A stretch of 64,000 bases of DNA from an uncultured Oscillospiraceae bacterium (GCA_934446455.1 CAKSEE010000005.1:21950-85949); one strand, 5' to 3'. Positions 26,641-35,057 are shown, numbered from the stretch's first letter. Notes: generated by a model not told the origin, from the letters alone. Numbers and translations are program-made.

Positions 26641-26883
26641 TCATGCTTTAGCGAGGATCTCAGACTTGAAGAAATCCTCAACGGTGTCGGGAGAAACGGA
26701 GAAATTCGTGCCGTCAACGGTCACGCAGACGCCGTTCTGGCAGTTGCCCATGCAGAAGGTTCCGCCGAGCTCTACCTTATCCTTAAGCGAGTTTTCAGCT
26801 ATGAGGGACTGGAGGCTCTCAACAACCTGGCGTGAACCCTTAAGGTGGCAGGAGCTTCCGATACAAACAGTAACTTTCATCAT
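26641..26883 (-). CDS. Thioredoxin-like 2Fe-2S ferredoxin
   Basis: An 80-residue protein with cysteines in CIGSSCHLKG and FCMGNCQNGVC, the C-x4-C ... C-x3-C ligand pattern of the NuoE/thioredoxin-like 2Fe-2S ferredoxins found as separate subunits or fused to hydrogenases. It probably passes electrons to or from the sensory or catalytic hydrogenase. It lies 16 bases after the kinase-like gene. The roughly 245 bases before hydS (26397-26640) contain GC-rich hairpins near 26595-26625 but no clear terminator, so read-through to hydS is likely. Confidence 0.85.
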   Translation of the reverse strand: MMKVTVCIGSSCHLKGSRQVVESLQSLIAENSLKDKVELGGTFCMGNCQNGVCVTVDGTNFSVSPDTVEDFFKSEILAKA

Positions 26884-26899
26884 GTCAATTTACCTCGTA

Positions 26900-27646
26900 T
26901 TATTCGTATTCAACAACGTTTACCCAGGACAGCAGGAACTCGCGCTCCTCCTTCTTGCCCTTTACAGACTGGGAAGCCGCAACGATAGGAAGCCATTTCT
27001 GTATATACTGCTTTGCCGTATCGCTCTTTCTGCTGAACAGGTCAAGGTACTTTTCAGCGGTGTCGATGTCGCCGTTCAGCCAGAACAGAAGGTAGGTTCT
27101 GGCAACGTCCGCAGAAGCGTTGCCCTGCGTAACGTGCGACCAGTCGAGAATATAGGGAGTGCCGTCGTCGGTTATGATAATATTGGAGGGGTTGAAGTCG
27201 CCGTGGCATACCTTGTTGTGCTTAGGCATACCCTCAAGGCGGGTGTGCAGCTCGTAGCGCGTTGTAGCGTCGAGGTCAGCCTCGGAAATCTTGCGGTTCA
27301 TCTTGTCCTTGAGCTTTGTGAGAAGCGGGCAGTGAGCGTTGTGAACCTGCATCTGAAGGTCAACGAACATCTCGAGATACTCGTCCTTCTTTTCGGGGTG
27401 CTCCTGCATGAGCTGCGCAAGCGTCTTGCCTGCGATGAACTCAGACACGATAGCCCACTTGCCGTCGATTGTCTTTACCTCGATAACCTTGGGAACATTG
27501 ATGCCGATATTCTCAACTCGTGCCTGATTGAGCGCTTCGTTGAGTACGTCGGGCTTTGCGAAGTCAGCGTCGAATACCTTTACGGCGGTGTTGCCTTCGC
27601 GGTAGATTGTCTTTCGCGTCCTTACAGCGATGATTCTGTCAGACAT
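26900..27646 (-). CDS. Kinase-fold phosphotransferase (APH-like) in the hydrogenase operon
   Basis: A 248-residue protein of the aminoglycoside phosphotransferase/protein kinase-like fold. Seen: a nucleotide-binding N-lobe with the Lys in NTAVKVFDADF, the catalytic loop CHGDFNPSNIII (HGDxxxxN) and the metal-binding ILDWSHVTQGN. Nothing points to antibiotic modification. Its place between adhE and the sensory hydrogenase, together with a SpoIIE-type phosphatase in the same run, suggests a kinase/phosphatase pair acting on a shared target. That pairing is inference. AGGAGG precedes the ATG. Confidence 0.8.
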   Translation of the reverse strand: MSDRIIAVRTRKTIYREGNTAVKVFDADFAKPDVLNEALNQARVENIGINVPKVIEVKTIDGKWAIVSEFIAGKTLAQLMQEHPEKKDEYLEMFVDLQMQVHNAHCPLLTKLKDKMNRKISEADLDATTRYELHTRLEGMPKHNKVCHGDFNPSNIIITDDGTPYILDWSHVTQGNASADVARTYLLFWLNGDIDTAEKYLDLFSRKSDTAKQYIQKWLPIVAASQSVKGKKEEREFLLSWVNVVEYE

Positions 27647-27733
27647 AGCAAATCCTCCTAAAAGAGCTTATATCAGACCCTGCGGAGCTGCGTTCAGCCC
27701 CGCCGAGCCTTGTATTACAGTACGTTGGTGAGA

Positions 27734-30364
27734 TTAAACGAGCTTCTTGGTTCTGCCGTAGTATGCGTTGAGGTACATTTCCTTGATTTCTGCGAACAGC
27801 GGGAATCTCGGGTTAGCGCCGGTGCACTGGTCGTCGAATGCCTGCTCAACCATTGCGTCAAGTCTGTTGAGGAAGTCCTTCTCGTCGATACCGTAATCTC
27901 TGATGGTCTTCTTTATGCCGATTCTGTCCTTAAGGTCGTCGATCTTGGTGATGAGCGCCTCAACCTTCTCAGCGTCAGTCTTGCCCTTGCAGCCGAGGAA
28001 CGACGCAACCTCTGCGTAGCGCGCCATGGTGTGCGGGTAAGCGTACTGCGAGAACGTACCCATCTTAGCGGGAGCCTCTGCGGAGTTGAAGCGGATAACC
28101 TCGTCGATAAGCAGAGCGTTTGCGATACCGTGGGGGAGGTGGTGGAACGCACCGAGCTTGTGCGCCATGGAGTGGCATACGCCGAGGAACGCGTTCGCGA
28201 ACGCCATACCTGCCATTGTAGCCGCATTTGCCATGTTCTCACGTGCAATCGGGTCGTTGGGAACGTCGGGAGCTGCGCTGTCGTAAGCTGCGGGCAGGTT
28301 GTCGAAGATAAGCTGGAGGGACTTGAGCGCAAGACCGTCGGTGTACGGAGTAGCCATAACGGAAGCGTAAGCCTCGAGGTTATGAGTTACAGCGTCGATA
28401 CCCGAAGCGGAAGTAAGACCTCTCGGACCGCTCATCATCATGTCAGCGTCTACGATAGCCATCTTAGGCATGAGCTCGTAGTCTGCGAGCGGGTACTTAA
28501 CGCCGGTATCCTGGTCGGTGATAACCGCGAACGGAGTAACCTCAGAGCCCGTACCTGCGGAGGTAGGAACTGCGATGAAGTAAGCCTTGTCGCCCATGTG
28601 CGGGAAGGTGTATACTCTCTTGCGGATATCTATGAAGCGCATAGCCATATCCTGGAAGTCTGCCTCGGGGTGCTCGTAAAGAACCCACATGATCTTACCG
28701 GCGTCCATTGCGGAACCGCCGCCGACAGCGATGATAACGTCCGGCTCGAACTTTCTCATAGCCTCTGCGCCCTTCTGTGCGGAAGCGAGGGAGGGGTCGG
28801 GCTCAACATCGGAGAATGTGGTGTGAACGATACCCATCTCATCAAGCTTGTCGGTGATAGTCTTTGTAAAGCCGCTCTTGAACAGGAAGGAGTCGGTTAC
28901 GATGAACGCTCTCTTCTTGCCCATAACCTGCTTGAGCTCCTGGAGAGCAACAGGCAGACAGCCCTTCTTGATGTATACCTTCTCAGGTGCGCGGAACCAC
29001 AGCATATTCTCTCTCCTCTCGGCAACGGTCTTGATATTAAGCAGGTGCTTTACTCCGATATTCTCGGATACGGAGTTGCCGCCCCACGAGCCGCAGCCCA
29101 GCGTGAGGGAGGGAGCGAACTTGAAGTTGTAGAGGTCGCCGATACCGCCGAGGGAGGAAGGAGTGTTGACAATAAGGCGGCATGCCTTCATTCTCTCAGC
29201 CCACTTATTGAGCTTCTCCCTTTCGGTGTTGTTGTTGATCCACAGAACGGACGTATGGCCAAGACCGCCGTTGTTCTTGAGCAGGGTGTCAGCCATGTCG
29301 AGCGCCTGGTCGAAGTTCTCGGACTTGTACATACCGAGGATAGTGGTGAGCTTCTCGTGACCGAATGCCTCGTCGGGCTCAAGGGAGGTTGCCTCGCCGA
29401 TGATTACCTTAACGGACTCGGGGATCTCAAAGCCTGCCATCTTTGCTATCTGGTAAGGACGCTGACCAACGATCTTAGCGTTGAGCGCGCCGTTGATGAG
29501 CATTACTCTTCTGATGAGGTCTGCCTGCTTCTTGTCCAGGAACATGCAGCCTCTCTTCTCGAATTCCTTCTTAACGTCGTTGTAGATGGTCTTGTCAACG
29601 ATAAGGGTCTGCTCTGTAGCGCAGATCATACCGTTATCAAAGGTCTTGGAGTGAATGATGGAGTTTACTGCGTTTACGATGTCCGCGGTGGAATCGATGA
29701 TGGCCGAAGCGTTACCCGCGCCTACGCCGATTGCGGGAGTACCCGAGGAGTAAGCGGACTTAACCATTGCGGGACCGCCCGTTGCGAGTATGATGTCAAC
29801 TTCCTTCATAAGGAGGTTGGTAAGGTCGAGGGAGGGAGCGTCTACCCAGCTGATGATACCGTCGGGAGCGCCTGCCTTTACTGCTGCCTCATAAACGATC
29901 TTTGCAGCCTCAACGGTGCACTTCTTTGCACGGGGGTGGGGGCTGATGATGATACCGTTTCTGGTCTTGAGGGAGATGAGGCACTTGAATATAGCGGTGG
30001 ATGTGGGGTTCGTCGTGGGGATAACCGCGCCGACAACGCCGATAGGCTCTGCGATCTTGGTTATGCCGTAAGCCTTGTCCTCTTCGATAACACCGCAGGT
30101 CTTGGTGTTCTTGTATGCGTTGTAGATGTGCTCTGCGGCGTAGTTGTTCTTGATAACCTTATCCTCAGCTATACCGTAGCCCGTTTCTTCAACTGCCATT
30201 TTAGCGAGCGGAATTCTCTGCTTGTTCGCTGCGGAAGCCGCTGCGAAGAAAATAGCGTCTACCTGCTCCTGCGTGAAAGTGGAGAAAGCTTCCTGAGCTT
30301 CTCTGACTTTCTTGAGGGCTTTTTCAAAGCTCTCTACGCTGTCTACGATTTCATGGAATGCCAT
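27734..30364 (-). CDS. adhE: Bifunctional acetaldehyde/alcohol dehydrogenase AdhE
   Basis: An 876-residue enzyme converting acetyl-CoA to acetaldehyde and then ethanol, oxidising two NADH. N-terminal CoA-acylating aldehyde dehydrogenase domain (catalytic Cys in MICATEQTLIVD) and C-terminal iron-dependent alcohol dehydrogenase (GGGSAMDAGK, then AITHNLEAY-like His ligands seen as DAVTHNLEAY and FHHLPHGIANALL). The ATG at 30364 (MAFHEIVDS) is chosen because AAGGAG is nine bases upstream; ATG 30370 would be too close. Codon bias is strong. A Rex operator overlaps its promoter, coupling ethanol formation to NADH, and the H2 genes follow downstream on the same strand. Confidence 0.97.
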   Translation of the reverse strand: MAFHEIVDSVESFEKALKKVREAQEAFSTFTQEQVDAIFFAAASAANKQRIPLAKMAVEETGYGIAEDKVIKNNYAAEHIYNAYKNTKTCGVIEEDKAYGITKIAEPIGVVGAVIPTTNPTSTAIFKCLISLKTRNGIIISPHPRAKKCTVEAAKIVYEAAVKAGAPDGIISWVDAPSLDLTNLLMKEVDIILATGGPAMVKSAYSSGTPAIGVGAGNASAIIDSTADIVNAVNSIIHSKTFDNGMICATEQTLIVDKTIYNDVKKEFEKRGCMFLDKKQADLIRRVMLINGALNAKIVGQRPYQIAKMAGFEIPESVKVIIGEATSLEPDEAFGHEKLTTILGMYKSENFDQALDMADTLLKNNGGLGHTSVLWINNNTEREKLNKWAERMKACRLIVNTPSSLGGIGDLYNFKFAPSLTLGCGSWGGNSVSENIGVKHLLNIKTVAERRENMLWFRAPEKVYIKKGCLPVALQELKQVMGKKRAFIVTDSFLFKSGFTKTITDKLDEMGIVHTTFSDVEPDPSLASAQKGAEAMRKFEPDVIIAVGGGSAMDAGKIMWVLYEHPEADFQDMAMRFIDIRKRVYTFPHMGDKAYFIAVPTSAGTGSEVTPFAVITDQDTGVKYPLADYELMPKMAIVDADMMMSGPRGLTSASGIDAVTHNLEAYASVMATPYTDGLALKSLQLIFDNLPAAYDSAAPDVPNDPIARENMANAATMAGMAFANAFLGVCHSMAHKLGAFHHLPHGIANALLIDEVIRFNSAEAPAKMGTFSQYAYPHTMARYAEVASFLGCKGKTDAEKVEALITKIDDLKDRIGIKKTIRDYGIDEKDFLNRLDAMVEQAFDDQCTGANPRFPLFAEIKEMYLNAYYGRTKKLV

Positions 30365-30463
30365 AGTCATCTTCTCCTTAAAAATATATATTGAACGGTG
30401 CATCCGTTCTTTTACCGTTTTCCTTTGGGAGCGGCAGGGTATTCATACTGTTCTCCGCTTCCC

Positions 30464-30481
30464 TTGTTAATATTTTAACAC
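30464..30481. promoter_or_regulatory. Rex operator
   Basis: TTGTTAATATTTTAACAC matches the Rex consensus TTGTTAA-N4-TTAACAA at every specified base but the last. It covers the -10 box of the adhE promoter. Rex is the NADH-responsive repressor that controls adhE in many Firmicutes; the rex gene is not in this window. Confidence 0.8.
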
Positions 30482-30499
30482 TTTCTTGCCTTGTTGTAA
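30472..30499 (-). promoter_or_regulatory. Promoter of adhE
   Basis: Minus-strand TTGTAA-complement TTACAA (30499-30494) and TAAAAT (30477-30472), spacer 16 bases, giving a leader of about 100 bases. Confidence 0.65.
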
Positions 30500-30506
30500 A
30501 ATGTAT

Positions 30507-30523
30507 TATCGGCATACCCGATA
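30507..30523. promoter_or_regulatory. Inverted repeat upstream of the adhE -35 box
   Basis: Perfect TATCGG-N5-CCGATA, centred about 50 bases before the expected transcription start. Spacing and position suit an activator site such as for the LysR regulator encoded just upstream; binding is inference. Confidence 0.5.
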
Positions 30524-30564
30524 TTGATAAAACGCATAACAAAAAGCCGAAAAAAATACGGCGC

Positions 30565-31503
30565 TCATAACACCTTTTCAGCGAAGCATTCGCGCTTTGC
30601 AATGGTAACATCGGTGATGAACTGCTTGTCCAGCTCGCTCAGCCGGTAGTCCTTGCGGTAGATGAGCACGTCCTTGTATATCTTTGTGTTTGCGCTGCAC
30701 TTTTTAACTACGAGCCCGTAGCTGTCAAGCAGCGTCTGCGGCACGGGGGACACCCACATAAACGTGCGCGGGTCGCTTTGCAGCAGCTCGAACTGAGAGG
30801 CGCGCTCGAAAACGTAGATGTGCTTGTCCACATACTCCGAAAGCTCCGCCTTTTTCACGTCGATAAGCGGCAGGGAAGGGACGTATGGGTCGGCGTGTGT
30901 TATCTCGATATAGTTGCGCAGCTCCTCAAGCGTTACGTCGTCTTTTTGTGCGAGCGGGCTTTCCCTCGGTACGAGCAGCAGGTAGCTGAACTCCGCTACG
31001 GTTTCGCTGTCGAGCTTTTTCTCTGTAAACATCTCCTTGAAATACTTTTCAAAGCTTGACAGGTACCGCACTATCCCGAGGTCGAAATCGCCGCGCAGCA
31101 CGTTGTTTACCGTGCGCATGGAGTTTGTTTCCTTGTAGAATATCTCTGCGGGGCTGTCGAGCGAAATGCTTTTGGAAAAGCGCGCCATAGCCCGCGAAAA
31201 GTAGCTTGCGCGCGGAACGCACACCGAGAACGTCTGCTTTTTGTTCTTGCCGTTCTGGTAGATCTCCTCTACCTCCTCGACCTGCGCTACAATCCTGCGT
31301 GCGCGCTGCAGGAACTCGTCGCCGTCGGGCGTTGTGGTAATGCCCTTTGTCGTGCGCTTGAAGATGGTTATGCCGAGCGATTCTTCAAGCTCCTTTATCG
31401 CGCGGGACAGGTTTGGCTGCCCCATGTAAAGGTTTTCCGCCGCTTTGCTTATGGAGTGTGTTTTCGCCACCTCAACGGCGTATTTCAGGTGAAGAATGTT
31501 CAA
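30565..31503 (-). CDS. LysR family transcriptional regulator
   Basis: A 312-residue regulator: N-terminal winged helix (HSISKAAENLYMGQPNLSRA, then IKELEESLGITIFKR) and a C-terminal effector-binding domain. It starts with TTG at 31503, with AAGGAGGG seven bases upstream. It lies between ilvBN and adhE on the same strand, about 200 bases before adhE, with an inverted repeat (30507-30523) placed like an activator site. Either adhE or ilvBN could be its target; the sequence does not decide. Confidence 0.88.
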   Translation of the reverse strand: MNILHLKYAVEVAKTHSISKAAENLYMGQPNLSRAIKELEESLGITIFKRTTKGITTTPDGDEFLQRARRIVAQVEEVEEIYQNGKNKKQTFSVCVPRASYFSRAMARFSKSISLDSPAEIFYKETNSMRTVNNVLRGDFDLGIVRYLSSFEKYFKEMFTEKKLDSETVAEFSYLLLVPRESPLAQKDDVTLEELRNYIEITHADPYVPSLPLIDVKKAELSEYVDKHIYVFERASQFELLQSDPRTFMWVSPVPQTLLDSYGLVVKKCSANTKIYKDVLIYRKDYRLSELDKQFITDVTIAKRECFAEKVL

Positions 31504-31531
31504 CTATCCGCCCTCCTTTTTCGGCTTTTTG

Positions 31532-31560
31532 CAGACCGCCGCGTTTTATACGGCGGTCTG
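31532..31560 (-). other. Strong hairpin between ilvN and the LysR gene
   Basis: CAGACCGCCG (31532-31541) pairs perfectly with CGGCGGTCTG (31551-31560). On the minus strand it is followed by A residues, not T, so it is unlikely to be an intrinsic terminator; it may stabilise the ilvBN mRNA or be a processing site. Confidence 0.6.
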
Positions 31561-31591
31561 TACAGCCATTTGTTATTTTTATGTCAGTCGC

Positions 31592-32062
31592 TCAGTCCCT
31601 CTCGAGCGCGGATATTCCGCTTCTTACCATCTTGATTATGCCGAAGGGCTTCAGAAGGTCGATAAAGCTGTCTATCTTGCGCGGCTCGCCCGTAAGCTCA
31701 AGCATTATGCTGTCTGCGGATACGTCCACAGGCTTTGCACGGTAAAGGTTCGCGATTTCGGTTATGCGCAGCCTGTCGTCAGAGGACCTGCCCGCGCGCA
31801 CAAGTACGTGTTCGCGGCATACGGCGTCGTCGAGTATGGTAACGTCTATAACGTCGTAGAGCTTCATAAGCTGGTTCTTTATCTGCTCGAGGACTTTCAG
31901 GTCGCACGCTACCACTATGGTAAGGCGCGATACATCGGGTACTTCGGTTTCGGCGGCGTTAAGGCTCTTTATGCTGAAGCAGCGCCTGCTGAAAAGGCTT
32001 GAAACGCGCAGAAGCACACCGTTATTATTTACAACTTTCACGGATAATACATATTCCTGCAT
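31592..32062 (-). CDS. ilvN: Acetolactate synthase small (regulatory) subunit
   Basis: A 156-residue regulatory subunit of acetohydroxyacid synthase, which binds the catalytic IlvB subunit and confers feedback control by branched-chain amino acids. The N-terminal ACT domain is clear (VLSVKVVNNNGVLLRVSSLF, with RRCFSIKSL next) and the C-terminal half matches the IlvN family (TGEPRKIDSFIDLLKPFGI). The start lies one base after the ilvB stop, showing tight translational coupling. Confidence 0.94.
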   Translation of the reverse strand: MQEYVLSVKVVNNNGVLLRVSSLFSRRCFSIKSLNAAETEVPDVSRLTIVVACDLKVLEQIKNQLMKLYDVIDVTILDDAVCREHVLVRAGRSSDDRLRITEIANLYRAKPVDVSADSIMLELTGEPRKIDSFIDLLKPFGIIKMVRSGISALERD

Positions 32063-32063
32063 A

Positions 32064-33752
32064 TCAGCCCTCCGTATCCATCGTCGTAAGCTGGTGGGAG
32101 AACGGCTTGCCTGCGGGTATCATGGGCAGCACGTTTATATCCCTGTCTATCCGCGCTTCAATAAGCACGGGCGCGGTGCGGGATATTTCAAGCGCCTGCG
32201 TAAGCACGGGCGCGATATCCTCGCTGCGCTCTATAACCAGCGTTTTTATGCCAAAGCTCTCTCCGAGCTTCCGGTAGTCGATATGGCGCATATCAAGCGT
32301 TGTCTGCGAGAAGTGGCGGTTGTAGAAAAGCCGCTGCCACTGGCGCACCATTCCGAGAACGTTGTTGTTTATAACAAGCTCGATTATCGGAATGTTGTGC
32401 GCGGAGGCGGTGATAAGCTCGTTGAGGTTCATGGCGAAGCTGCCGTCGCCCGCGATGTTCACAACCGTTTTGTCGGGGCAGCCAGTCTTTGCGCCGAGCG
32501 CCGCGCCAAGCCCGTAGCCCATCGTGCCAAGTCCGCCCGAGGTGAGGAACGTGCGCGGCTTTCTGAATTTGTAGAACTGCGCAGCCCACATCTGGTTCTG
32601 TCCGACTTCAGTCGTAATAATGGCATTGCCGTCCGTCAGCCTGTCAAGCGTTTCGATAAGCGCCTGCGGCGTCACGGGGAACTCCTTTGTGCCTATCTGC
32701 TGCGGCTCGCTGGGGCGGGTGTCGGCGATTTCGCGCAGCCACTTTGCGCAGGACTTCTGCCCGACCATGGTGCAAAGCTGCGCAAGCGCCTGCTTTACGT
32801 CGCCCGTAACGGTAGCGTCTACCTCAACGTTCTTGTTGAACTCCGCAGGGTCTATGTCTATGTGGATTATCTTAGCGTCCTTGCCGAAAAGCTTCGGGTC
32901 GCCGATAACCCTGTCTGAAAAGCGCGTGCCTATGCCGATGAACAGGTCGCACCCGTTGAGAGCGGCAGCAGCCTTTACCGTGCCGTGCATGCCGAGAATA
33001 CCTATATATCGGCTGTCAGTCTGGTCAAACGCTCCCTGTCCCATAAGCGAGCAGGAAACGGGCGCGTCGCACAGGTCGACAAGGCGCCTGAGCTCTGCCG
33101 AAGCGTCTGCAGCGATAACGCCGCCGCCCGCATAGATGTAGGGACGCTCCGACTGCGCGATAAGCTCCGCCGCGCGCGAAAGCTCCGCGCTGTCAAGCGC
33201 GGGGGGAGCGTCGGGGACGACAGGGGGCTGCGGGGTATGTTCGCACTTGGCTGCGGTTATGTCCTTGGGGATATCCACAAGCACGGGACCCTTTCTGCCG
33301 CTGCCCGCTATCTTGAATGCAAGGCGCAGGGTGTCCGCAAGTTCGGTTACGTCCTTTACAATAAAGTTGTGCTTTGTAACGGGCATGGTAATACCCGTGA
33401 TGTCTACCTCCTGAAAGCTGTCAAGCCCCAGCAGGTCGCACGACACGTTGCCCGTAATGGCAACGAGGGGGATAGAATCCATGTAAGCCGTGGCAATACC
33501 CGTGGTGAGGTTGGTAGCGCCCGGGCCGCTTGTCGCTATGACAACGCCCGTCCTTCCCGTGGCGCGGGCGTAGCCGTCAGCCGCGTGGCACGCGCCCTGC
33601 TCGTGCGAGGTTATGACATGGTGAATCCTGTCGCTGTATTTATACAGGCTGTCATAGATGTTGAGCACAGCGCCGCCCGGGTAGCCGAAAACGGTATCGG
33701 CGCCCTGTTCGAGCAGACATTCTACGATGATATCAGAACCGGTAAGCTGCAT
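32064..33752 (-). CDS. ilvB: Acetolactate synthase large (catalytic) subunit
   Basis: A 562-residue thiamine diphosphate enzyme making acetolactate (or acetohydroxybutyrate) from pyruvate, the first common step of valine, leucine and isoleucine synthesis. Seen: FGYPGGAVLNIYD and the catalytic Glu in TSHEQGACHAADGYARATG, the FAD-related central domain, and the ThDP motif GDGSFAMNLNELITA. AAAGGGAAAAGAG precedes the ATG. The leader is only about 50 bases, too short for a T-box or peptide attenuator, so control is likely at the protein or promoter level. Confidence 0.96.
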   Translation of the reverse strand: MQLTGSDIIVECLLEQGADTVFGYPGGAVLNIYDSLYKYSDRIHHVITSHEQGACHAADGYARATGRTGVVIATSGPGATNLTTGIATAYMDSIPLVAITGNVSCDLLGLDSFQEVDITGITMPVTKHNFIVKDVTELADTLRLAFKIAGSGRKGPVLVDIPKDITAAKCEHTPQPPVVPDAPPALDSAELSRAAELIAQSERPYIYAGGGVIAADASAELRRLVDLCDAPVSCSLMGQGAFDQTDSRYIGILGMHGTVKAAAALNGCDLFIGIGTRFSDRVIGDPKLFGKDAKIIHIDIDPAEFNKNVEVDATVTGDVKQALAQLCTMVGQKSCAKWLREIADTRPSEPQQIGTKEFPVTPQALIETLDRLTDGNAIITTEVGQNQMWAAQFYKFRKPRTFLTSGGLGTMGYGLGAALGAKTGCPDKTVVNIAGDGSFAMNLNELITASAHNIPIIELVINNNVLGMVRQWQRLFYNRHFSQTTLDMRHIDYRKLGESFGIKTLVIERSEDIAPVLTQALEISRTAPVLIEARIDRDINVLPMIPAGKPFSHQLTTMDTEG

Positions 33753-33807
33753 TATCTCTTTTCCCTTTCTTGTTTTTTCTGTAAGAGCAAATCGTACTCC
33801 GATTATT

Positions 33808-33837
33808 ATTTTAACATATCAGCGCGGAGTTTGTCAA
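33808..33837 (-). promoter_or_regulatory. Promoter of ilvBN
   Basis: Minus-strand TTGACA (33837-33832) and TAAAAT (33813-33808), spacer 18 bases. The region 33753-34052 also carries the plus-strand promoter at 33926. Confidence 0.65.
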
Positions 33838-33925
33838 CGACATTATGCGCAAAAATATCACATAATAGCGGCACATTTTTGAACAAACGGACATTCGGGC
33901 ACAATATATACCCATGCAGCGGCAG

Positions 33926-33954
33926 TTGACATAAACGGCGGTTTGTGGTATACT
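33926..33954 (+). promoter_or_regulatory. Promoter of the 34053 pseudogene and flavodoxin-like gene
   Basis: TTGACA (33926-33931) and TATACT (33949-33954), spacer 17 bases, about 90 bases before the pseudogene start. Confidence 0.7.
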
Positions 33955-33960
33955 ATACCA
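33946..33960. promoter_or_regulatory. Palindromic operator over the -10 box
   Basis: Perfect palindrome TGGTATA-C-TATACCA covering the -10 box at 33949-33954; it would be occluded by a bound repressor. The regulator is not identifiable from the sequence. Confidence 0.55.
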
Positions 33961-34052
33961 AACGGTAATACGAAGGGACTGCAACGGACGCCAGAAACAC
34001 GACCGAGCGCGCCGTGTCCTGCACAGACGCGCTTGCGAGGGGAGCAGATCCG

Positions 34053-34513
34053 TTGACGGGGCGAATGATGCCCGGGGACGACATTGTAAACAACGTGCGC
34101 ATTTCGCGGTGTCTGTTTTACGTGTCGGAGATTCTCGGGAGAGTGCTTGGGCAGGGCTTTCCGCAGACGGGCAAAGAAGGCGGCGTTCCTCCTTACGGAC
34201 AGCCGGCGCAGCACTCTTGCCGCGTACGGGGGCAGCGTGTACGCGCGGGATATCGCCGCGCAGCTCAGCCGTTTTGCCGATGAGAACGGAACGCGCCGCT
34301 TTACCGCAGCGTGGATAACTGCGTGGCTTTCGGCGGAGGGCTTTATGGAGCAGACGGAGCAGGGAAAGCGCGCAACGGAGCTGGGCGCGGAGCTTGGCAT
34401 AGAAACCTCGCAGCGCGAGCACGCCCTACTTTATAAATATGTACAATACCCGGGCGCAGCAGTTTATTCTCGACAACTTTGACGCTGTAGTGGCGTTTAA
34501 GACGAAAAAGTGA
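34053..34513 (+). pseudogene. Hypothetical protein gene broken by two frameshifts
   Basis: Three consecutive pieces of one recognisable protein lie in three frames. Piece 1 starts at TTG 34053 (AGGGGAG upstream) and reads MPGDDIVNNVRISRCLFYVS. Piece 2, from about 34165, contains KKAAFLLTDSRRSTLAAYGG and VYARDIAAQLSRF, then AAWITAWLSAEGFME. Piece 3, from about 34440 to the TGA at 34513, reads YNTRAQQFILDNFDAVVAFK. Together they match an uncharacterised Firmicutes family of about 150 residues (from memory, without database search). Promoter, operator and start site look intact, so decay is recent or the indels are sequencing errors. Confidence 0.7.
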
Positions 34514-34532
34514 GCGTATGAAAGGAACAGGT

Positions 34533-35015
34533 ATGATACCGATAGTATATGAAAGCCGGACAGGTCACGCCCGCAGATATGCGGAGCTTCTGGCAAAGCG
34601 TCTGGGGGGAGAGACCATGAGCCTTAAGCAGGCAAAAAAAGCCATCGGCAGGGGGAGAGCCGTTGTGTTCATCGGCTGGGTGTTCGCAAATCAGATACGC
34701 GGCTATTCCGCGGCGCGGCGGCGTTGGGACGTCAAGGCGGTATGCGCGGTGGGAATGTTCCCCGAGTGCGAGGCGAACACGACCGCCCTCACCGAAAAGA
34801 ACAAGCCGCAGTGCCCTCTGTTCTACCTGCGCGGTGGCCTTGACCCGTCGCAGCTTACGGGGCTGCGCAGAAAGCTGCTTGCGCTTGTGCGCGATGACCT
34901 TGTGCGTGAGGGCAAGCCTGAAAACAAGGCGCTTGCGGAGCTTCTCACCACAGGCGCGGATTTTGTGAGCGAGGAGGCGCTGTCGCAGGCTGCGGCGTTC
35001 TGCCTTACGCTCTGA
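34533..35015 (+). CDS. Flavodoxin-like protein
   Basis: A 160-residue protein whose start IPIVYESRTGHARRYAELLA fits the flavodoxin-like fold with its phosphate-binding loop (SRTGHARRY in place of the usual TGNT), and AVVFIGWVFANQIRG fits the next strand and loop. The C-terminal half resembles flavodoxin-domain proteins that carry a helical tail. The ATG at 34533 is chosen because AAAGGA lies seven bases upstream; ATG 34518 has a poorer site. It directly follows the broken gene. FMN binding is likely but the partner is unknown. Confidence 0.7.
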   Translation: MIPIVYESRTGHARRYAELLAKRLGGETMSLKQAKKAIGRGRAVVFIGWVFANQIRGYSAARRRWDVKAVCAVGMFPECEANTTALTEKNKPQCPLFYLRGGLDPSQLTGLRRKLLALVRDDLVREGKPENKALAELLTTGADFVSEEALSQAAAFCLTL

Positions 35016-35023
35016 ACGTAAAA

Positions 35024-35051
35024 ATCGGGGGCTGAATTTTCAGTCCCCGAT
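35024..35051. terminator. Terminator between convergent genes
   Basis: A 12-base stem (35024-35035 with 35040-35051, one G-T wobble) around ATTT, with TGTTTTG after it on the plus strand and A residues before it that read as T on the minus strand. Confidence 0.75.
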
Positions 35052-35057
35052 GTTTTG

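Noticed and set aside
27710..30394. An 894-residue open frame on the plus strand
   Set aside because: Exact antisense shadow of adhE caused by its codon bias; it shows no recognisable motif and lacks the features of a real gene.
31532..31560. Intrinsic terminator of ilvBN
   Set aside because: The stem is strong but on the coding strand it is followed by A residues, so it lacks the U-run.
33753..33830. T-box or leader-peptide attenuator before ilvB
   Set aside because: The leader is only about 50 bases with no suitable hairpins or codon run.
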